Positions 44,426 through 52,216 of a stretch of DNA of 52,216 nucleotides are shown here, in pieces. The stretch's first letter is position 1. Each line of letters starts with the position of its first letter. The notes beneath the pieces are model-generated. The model was not told the DNA's origin. It saw only the letters and a list, made by a program, of their open reading frames with translations, and ran no database searches. Source of the DNA: Syncephalis plumigaleata. Taxonomy: Eukaryota > Zoopagomycota > Zoopagomycetes > Zoopagales > Piptocephalidaceae. The DNA lies in contig JAIXMF010000055.1 of assembly GCA_025201365.1 (NCBI GenBank), positions 1 to 52,216 of the forward strand, read 5' to 3'. The translations under genes and the position numbers were made by a program.

Positions 44426-45690
44426 AATGATTGATAGGCGATAATCTAGAGAGTATAGCAGTAGGAATCATACAGTAGAACAAGGACATAATAATAATAA
44501 TACAGTATAGTAGTTAGCTTCATAGATCCTAGTAGTTCCCGTTCAGTTACTAGCAATACTCGTTCTCATAGTCAAGTTACGGTCAGTGTATCGATGGTAA
44601 CTAGGTAGATAGTTGCCAATTTGCTACTTTGCTAAGAGCATTTAGGTACACCGAGTGTGTCGCAAATGACGTGTATTCATCGCGATCATAACTATTACGA
44701 CGACGACTACTACTACGACTATTACAATAATAGTAAGAGTAGAGTTAAAAGTAGACCCGTCGTCTTACTTGCCATAAATACAAACGCTTACTGTTATTGT
44801 TATTATTGTTATTGTTATTAGGATATTGCTATCTTTCTTTCTTTCTATCTATCTATCTATCTCTAGCTATCTTTCCTTCTTTCTATCTTTCTACTTGTGT
44901 TTATCACCACCACCATTACTCATTGTTGCCACTATTCCCTCGTAGAAATAGTGCTAGACCAGTGTCTCCACTCTATGAAATAAATATACCACAATAAACG
45001 CTTACCTGATACTGCGTCGAATACTATAGACCGGCAATAATCGACAGATAATCTGCCCTAATGACAACAATCAAGAGAAAATAACACTCCACTGTCTGAA
45101 GGGGGCAAGTGTGTGTCTGTGTGTGTGTGTCTGTGTGGATGGCATTCTGTGGATAGTTTATTGTCGTACTTTCTCTCCTCTATAAATGTGCATGATCAGT
45201 CATACTTTTTTTCCGCTTTTTACCAAATCTAGCCTTACCTTTCTTTTACTAATAGTGCATAATCCTATGTTCTATTATCGTTCTAGATTGTAGATTATAT
45301 CTTTGTTATTTGTATGTATAATGGTTAATGATATGTTTTATGTGTTTATATGTTATTGGTCCCATTGAGAATGTAGTAAACCATTGCAAATAATGTAAAT
45401 AAATAATAGGATTTCTCATTAATCACGTGATTAAATATTTTTTCTTTTCTTTTATATTTTTATGAGTGTGAAACATGCTTCCTCTTTTTTTTAATGAGCG
45501 CTCGCTTCTTACTACTTGATTCTGCTTCATTGTTGTCGAATAAGGTCTACTATCGTGTAGTATTTAGTGTAAATCACGTATAAATACACCTTACTAAACG
45601 ATATAAAAGCGGTAATAGTGAATACTACTCTATAAACAAAAAGCTAGTTTGTAGTTGAATTGTTACTTGTTACGAACGCGCTTCCTCGTA
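44426..45690. other. Divergent promoter region with simple repeats
   Basis: 1.27 kb between the divergently transcribed RSC7/PHD and Pol I genes. Holds (TATC)n near 44845-44866, a GTGTGTCTGTGT run at 45110-45137 and AT-rich DNA before the Pol I start. No gene recognised. Confidence 0.5.
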
Positions 45691-48270
45691 ATGACACCAC
45701 CACCACCAAGAGAATCGCAATTCCATACGGTTAAGCGTGAATTACGCGCTCGTAATCCGTCAGATAAGGAATTCGAGTATCCTGCGTTGCAAACACTCAC
45801 CTATCCGCATATCAAGTCGTTTAACGCGATTACTGAACGATGCCACGGTGATACCCTAGAGGATGGTGTGTCGTCGGGTCTGATCGATCTAGCCCTCGAG
45901 GATATTGGTCAGAAGGTGGTATTTGACGGCAAGAAGGATAGTGAACACGAATTTGGTAACAAATTGACTTGTATCCTTTTATATCTATGCCTATATATCT
46001 ATATAATAACGAAGTACATGATAATAGTTATAGAATATTAACTCAATAGGTGACTATAGTGTGGATTGAAGAGGTACAGATTGGTCGTCCTGCAGTACCT
46101 GAACGTGATACTCACTCGGTCAATCGACTTATTCTACCATCTGAGGTATGTATTATTAGTTTGATATTCATATATTGCTGTTGTTGTTGTTGTTACTAAT
46201 GATGATGTTGTTGTTATTGATTATAGTGTCGCGAACGTCTTACCAACTATGCCGGTCGACTCATGGTCAAGTTGTGTTGGCGTGTTAATGATGGACCTGT
46301 GCAAACGGAACTCAAACAAATGGGCATGGCACCCATTATGGTTAAATCGAATCTATGCAACATTGAAAAGTACATGCCACGTCAACTTATAGAAGCGGGC
46401 GAGGAAAGCGAAGAGATGGGCGGCTACTTCTTGATCAATGGTCTTGAAAAGATCATTCGTTTACTTATTGTTAATCGACGTAATCATGTATGTATACCTG
46501 CCCGCCTTCTTTCCATGTTAATATAAACATAGATCAACTAACTAGCTAATTAATTAATTGATATGTTTATCGACATATATATATATTAGGTGATGGCTAT
46601 TATGCGTCCATCATTCGCTAATCGTGGTCCCGCTTACACGCCATATGGTTGTCAAATACGTTGTGTTCGTCCCGATGAGACATCATCCACCGTTGGTCTG
46701 AACTATTTAAACGACGGTCAAGTAATGTTCCGATTCAGTTTTCGTAAACAGGAATTCTTAGTACCCGTAGTTATGATATTAAAGGTAAACCATGATATGT
46801 CATTGATGTGTTGTGATATACTAACGCATGCTATATTTGTACATATCGTAGAGTCTAGTGGAAGTGTCCGATAAGGAGATATTTGAGGCCGTTCTACGTG
46901 GTGATTATGCCAACACATTCGTTACGGATCGTGTCGAGTTAATGTTGCGCAAGTTCAAGAACTATTCGCTATTCAGTCGTGAACAATGTCTCGCCTATTT
47001 GGGTGACAAGTTCCGTGTCATTATGAATATGCCCGAGGACGCCACTAACATACAAGTGGGCGAGCATCTACTTAACAAGGTGGTCATGGTACACTTGAAG
47101 CATAATCGAGACAAGTTCAATCTCCTAGCGTAAGTTATTTATGTATGTACTGCTAGATGAATAACTTGACTAATAATCATTACTTGTTAGATTCATGATC
47201 ACTAAACTTTATTCATTGGTATCAGGTGAATGTGCACCAGATAATCCTGATTCACCACAACATCAAGAAGTACTACTTGGTGGTTTCCTCTATGCGGGTA
47301 TTTTGAAGGAGAAGTTGGAAGATTGGTTATTGGCCGTACGTGGCGAGATTATGCGGGAAATACGTCGTAATCCACAAAATATCGATTTTATGGATCGTAA
47401 GTATAATCTAGATAGGATTACATACTATCATTGTTTACTTACTTTGCTTTGCTTTGCTTGTTATTAGGTCGTTATCTATTCAAAGTAATCAATTCAGTAC
47501 CTAGTGATATTGGCAAGAAATTGCACTACTTTATGGCCACTGGTAATTTAGTATCTACTACTGGTTTGGATTTACAACAGGTAAATTGCAATGTATACAT
47601 GTGATAGATTTGTACTCATTCTCGTCTTAATAGACATCTGGATTCACGATTATCGCAGAGAAACTCAACTTTTTACGTTACTTGTCTCACTTCCGTTGTA
47701 TACATCGTGGTGCCTTCTTTGCCGAATTGAAAACGACCACCGTACGTAAATTATTACCGGAAGCATGGGGTAAGTATACATTATAGTACATATAGACACG
47801 CGTATTAATCACTTCTCGTTGTCTACTATTAGGATTCCTGTGTCCGGTACATACACCGGATGGTTCACCATGTGGTCTGCTCAACCATTTAGCGCATACT
47901 TGCAAAGTGGTGACGTACTTTGCTCGTACCGAGACACTACCACGTATTTTGGCAAGTCTAGGCGTGTCGCTTAATGTGGTCAGCCCGGAACCGCAAGATG
48001 TGTGCGTACAGTTGGACGGTCGACTTATTGGCTGGTGTTCACCGGCACTCGCTGAACGTGTGGCACGCGAGTTACGCCACTGGAAGGTGACAGAGCAACA
48101 ACGATCCATTCCAGTGGATTTGGAAATAGGCTACGTGCCACCCTCGAATCGTGGTCAATACCCCGGTCTTTACTTGTTCGCTAGTCCAGCACGTATGATG
48201 CGACCAGTACGCTATCTAGCCACCAATCAACAGGACATGGTGGGATCATTCGAACAGGTAAATGATGATA

Positions 48271-48302
<32 letters not shown>

Positions 48303-50285
48303 AATGTTGTTTATTAATCAGTTATAATGTCAATGTCATTTACTAATTAGGTCTATATGGAAATTGCCTGTATGAACGATGAAGTGGATCCCGACACGAG
48401 TACACATCAAGAGTATACGCCCACTAACATTCTAAGTGTTGTCAGTAATTTGACACCATTCTCTGACTTCAACCAGTCACCACGTAACATGTACCAGTGT
48501 CAGATGGGTAAACAAACGATGGGTACACCGGCGCAAGCACTCGATAAGCGTACCGATAACAAGATGTATCGATTGCAAACGGGTCAGACACCCATTGTTC
48601 GACCGAAACTACACGATTCCTACGGTATTGATGGATTCCCCAATGGTATGAACGCTGTAGTGGCGGTTATTTCATTTACAGGTAAGCTGTCTTCTCCTTC
48701 TAATTATCTTGATAGATTTATACTAATTTATTATTATGACTGCTGTAATCATCATCATCATAGGTTATGATATGGAAGATGCTATGATTCTTAACAAGTC
48801 TGGACATGAACGTGGATTCGGTTATGGTACCGTGTACAAGTCGCAAGTCATCGATCTAATGGAATCACAACGATCTGGTGAGGGTATTCGGTATCATTTC
48901 GGTTTGGGTTCGGATACGCCACGTAAAGTGATGGATAAACTTGATCTGGATGGTCTACCCTTCATTGGTGTGAAGCTATGTGATGGCGATCCATTATGCG
49001 CCTATATCGATGATGTGACAGGACGTACCGTCATTAAAAAGTATAAAGGACTTGAAGATGGTTACGTGGATCAAGTGCGTCTACTTGGTAAGTGCACAAC
49101 TACCAATATGCATCATGATTATTGCTAATACATACACGTATATTGTTACTACTACGATAATTAGGTAATGATATGGGTGATCAAGAGTGTCAAAAGGTGC
49201 ATATTCGTTTCCGTATCACTCGTTCCCCTATTATCGGTGATAAGTTCTCGTCACGTCACGGTCAGAAGGGTGTTTGCTCGCAGAAATGGCCGGCAGTCGA
49301 CATGCCATGGACCGAGTCTGGTATACAACCGGATGTCATTATTAATCCACACGCTTTCCCTTCACGTATGACCATTGGTATGTTCGTGGAGAGTCTAGCG
49401 GGTAAAAGTGGTGCACTACACGGTATCGTACAAGATGCCACACCATTCCAGTAAGTAATCATGAATATGTATACATAGGAGATAGAATGATGATACTGAT
49501 GATCATTTTGTGTGTGTTTACCTATATTATACGAATAGATTTAGCGAGGAACATACCGCTGCCGATTATTTCGGTGAACAATTGGTAGAAGCTGGTTATA
49601 ATTATCACGGTAATGAAGCAATGTACAGTGGTATTACAGGTGAAGAACTACGTGTTGATATTTACATTGGTGTATGTATTACTATTACTATTACTATTAC
49701 TATTACTAACTGTTACACTATTAGGTGGTCTACTATCAACGATTGCGCCATATGGTAGCTGATAAATATCAAGTACGTACAACTGGTCCTGTTAATGCGT
49801 TAACCCAACAACCACTCGGTGTAAGTAGTCATGCAATGGAGATATACAAGTAAACACTCATTAATATTGTTGATTATTAGGGTCGTAAACGAGCTGGTGG
49901 TATTCGTTTCGGTGAAATGGAACGCGACTCATTGTTGGCACACGGTGTTTCATTCTTATTACAAGATCGTCTCATGAACTGTTCCGATTACTCTCAGGTA
50001 TTTATAATATACTAGCTGTATTAATTGATCAATTATTGTATATTCCTGCTAACAACGTGCTATTTATTTCTCTCAATCAATTAGACACACATTTGTCAGC
50101 GTTGCCATTCCATCGTGTCACCAGCGTCATTAGGTGTATCGGCTGCCTCTACAGATCATACGGTTCAGTGTCGTTTATGTCAACGATCAGATGCTGTCGT
50201 ACTAGTGGCTGTACCCTACGTGTTCCGCTATTTAGCCACTGAATTGATGGCCATGAATATACGATTGGATCTAACCGTGCAATAA
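45691..50285 (+). CDS. RPA135: RNA polymerase I second-largest subunit
   Basis: Sixteen exons: 45691-45970, 46060-46145, 46227-46487, 46590-46784, 46852-47129, 47191-47396, 47468-47580, 47634-47769, 47833-48257, 48351-48681, 48764-49087, 49165-49450, 49539-49671, 49725-49820, 49881-49997, 50085-50285; every junction is GT-AG and in phase; 1155 residues, close to yeast Rpa135. Landmarks of the beta-subunit family: [54 protein letters not shown], the hybrid-binding [13 protein letters not shown] and [19 protein letters not shown]; the C-terminal zinc site is CQRCHS ... CRLCQR. Pol I-specific rather than Pol II by the N-terminus ([10 protein letters not shown]) and the missing first zinc-ribbon partner spacing. 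It transcribes rDNA in the nucleolus. Start chosen at the ATG 45691. Confidence 0.93.
48258..48350 (+). repeat. (GAT)n microsatellite inside a Pol I gene intron
   Basis: Intron 9 starts GTAAATGATGATAATGATG and carries about ten GAT units before the TTAG acceptor at 48350. A similar (TAC/TAT)n run fills intron 13 (49672-49724). Confidence 0.8.
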
Positions 50286-52216
50286 GCTAAATCTTCTCTT
50301 TTGATCTATTCATTTACTAATAAACCATTTTTATTATTTTGCATAATTGTGTTAACCATTTATTGCTTTACACTTGTGTACGTATTACTTGACATTGTAT
50401 CATGATTAAACTAATTGCATAGCAAGGCCTATTCTCTCTTTTGTCTATTTTCTTTTTCTTAATTCGTAATACTGTCTTCTCTTCTCTTCTCTTCTCTAGT
50501 TCCCTTGTTCCAAACGTAAATAGCCAAAGAGACAGTTTTTAACCCCTGTCACAATTTTGATTTTTTCATTTTTTCCACCCCCGTCCACCATATACGGAGA
50601 TTTACAACTGTAACTACAACCACGTCAATACTACTGTTGTGCTAGAAAATGATACATGAACAATGACAATGATATCATAAGGATAGATCGGTGTTTATAG
50701 GGTTACCTTTTTAAATGAGTAGTAATAGTAGTAATCTATCTATTATTAAGCATGATACTAATACATTTATTAATTAATTGACTGGTTTACTTAATAGAAT
50801 CATAGATGAACTAGCTCATTATTATACTAATATGTAATACTATATCGTCATAAACATTTGTATGTGTGTGTGTGTGTATATTGGCCTATTCATTTACTAT
50901 TTATCAAACTAACTGTCTAACTGTCTAACTGTCTTCCTATTACACTTGCCCATGTAGACTGTTTTTATTGGCTCAAACTTGTATTGTTCTAACGCATTCG
51001 TTCATCGTTCATTGTGCAACCACATACATACAAATAAACAAATAAACAAACAAACAAGCAAGCAGGTAAGGCTAGTTACATCCAATGATCATCATGATTG
51101 CCCATGATATATCATCATATAGTTATTCATAATATTCATAGTATTAATTGTAATGAAAAAGCGAGAGTGAGAGTGACTGGGGTTAATTACCCATTCATCG
51201 TCGTACTATAACATCTACTACTACTACTACTACTACTACTACTCTATTACTAACATTTCTATATTATTAAGGTTCCTTCGTCCTTACACAATTGTATCAA
51301 TAATATTTTATAATAAACTATTTAACATATACTTGTATAAGTGCTATTTCCTCTTATCTGTACGGTTGACTGTGTTGATTTGTATTGTATGACTTGTATG
51401 ATGATGATGATGATGATGATGATGATTATGATGATGGTGGTGTGTGGGTGTGTGGGTGTGTGCAAGATCTGCTATTTTTTGACTTTTGATTATTATCCGC
51501 ACGTCCACTTTTTCATTCCTCTCTCGGTCGGTCTTTCTCTTTCTCTCTTTCCACCCTTTGCCATACCATATACAACAATAACAATACTGCCATTATTGTT
51601 AGTGGTCATTGTGGTCATTTAGTCGTGTTGTCTCTTGGTCTTTCTTGATTACTCGTCTTACTCATTGACATACACGCATACTCTATCGCTTTGTCTCTAT
51701 CTTTTCTACTGAGCTAGTGAACGACAACACACCCACACACATACGCGTGTGTATATTGGACAGTTTTTTTCTAGTGTACACCTTGCGTACTTGATTGATT
51801 CGTGACTACGATTCTAACATTTGTGTGCGTGTATTATTACTACTACTACCACTCCTACTATTGTTTAACGAAAGAGAAGGGAAAGAAGCTACGACACGTA
51901 AAATCTCGCCTTGATTCTATTTCTTTTTATCATAGCTTCTCTAACGCTAGTTATTATTCTACTACTATTGAGTACTATACGGTAAGTTAATAAGGATAAC
52001 CATGATAATGGCGCATTTATATGTTCGTGTATACTATGCTATGCTATGCTGCTACACATCAATCTTATATGAACAAGTGGAGGTATGATAGTAGTAGCTA
52101 GTTAATTGACATTCTTTATTATCAAGTGTATGTGGGTACAAGTGTAAGGTGTGGTGGTAGTGGTGGTGACTATATGCCTACTTTGTTGTAATATGCTATC
52201 CACTTATTGGATATCT
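50286..52216. other. Intergenic region with simple repeats, no gene identified
   Basis: 1.9 kb after the Pol I gene. Holds (TAC)n at about 51211-51243, (ATG)n at about 51398-51425, CA/TG-rich runs near 50860-50880 and 51725-51750, and T/C-rich stretches. Short frames are repeat-derived. It may include the promoter of a gene to the right. Confidence 0.5.

Noticed and set aside
47687-48109. 140-codon antisense frame in the Pol I gene
   Set aside because: Opposite strand of well-conserved Pol I exons; a shadow.
1-52216. tRNA and rRNA genes
   Set aside because: I saw no convincing cloverleaf with A/B boxes or rRNA signature on either strand, but a tRNA scan would be needed to exclude them.

Overview
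The window is a piece of a fungal nuclear genome, most likely from an early-diverging lineage (Zoopagomycota/Mucoromycota grade; not resolvable further by eye). Genes carry many short GT-AG introns (about 48-90 nt). The gene set includes a fungal-type RSC7/Swp82 chromatin subunit, secreted LPMO-like proteins whose longer copies end in an X278-like cysteine module, a DIRS-type tyrosine-recombinase retrotransposon, and a SECIS-binding-protein-2-like gene. Intergenic DNA is AT-rich and full of dispersed repeats. All exon models were made by hand from splice consensus and reading phase.

Layout. 1-6 kb: 5' part of nucleoporin Nup85 (minus, runs off the left edge), an SBP2-like L7Ae protein joined to ankyrin repeats (plus), an unknown one-TM coiled-coil protein (minus), and a 7TM protein (plus). 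6.4-19.5 kb is a rearranged block: two near-identical 2.17-kb arms (6409-8579 and 13077-19450) lie in inverted orientation around a 4.5-kb spacer holding an LPMO gene and a 5'-truncated mitochondrial isoleucyl-tRNA synthetase. The right arm is split by a complete 4.2-kb DIRS element (14973-19175); the left arm preserves the empty site. 20-25 kb: an unknown secreted protein (plus) and an M16 metalloprotease of the YOL098C type (minus). 25-28 kb is pyrimidine-rich non-coding DNA. 28-34.4 kb: a paralogous 7TM gene, two LPMO genes (one with a mature region identical to the first LPMO but a different signal peptide), and an SR splicing factor. 35-38.6 kb: repeats, a 5'-truncated PUF60-like gene with its UHM domain, and decayed coding remnants.

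39.5-50.3 kb is an ordinary housekeeping stretch: mitochondrial ribosomal protein uS7, a large RSC7 + AT-hook + multi-PHD chromatin protein, and a complete 16-exon RNA polymerase I second-largest subunit. 50.3-52.2 kb shows no gene I can identify.

Together the genes point to two themes. One is core nuclear function: nuclear pore, chromatin remodelling, Pol I transcription, splicing. The other is a repeat-driven accessory compartment in which secreted LPMO genes have been copied and gene 3' ends scattered. The observations most worth following are the SBP2-L7Ae/ankyrin fusion, the LPMO copy that exchanges only its signal peptide exactly at the copper-ligand His1, the PHF10-like RSC7/PHD architecture, and the dated DIRS insertion in an inverted repeat.
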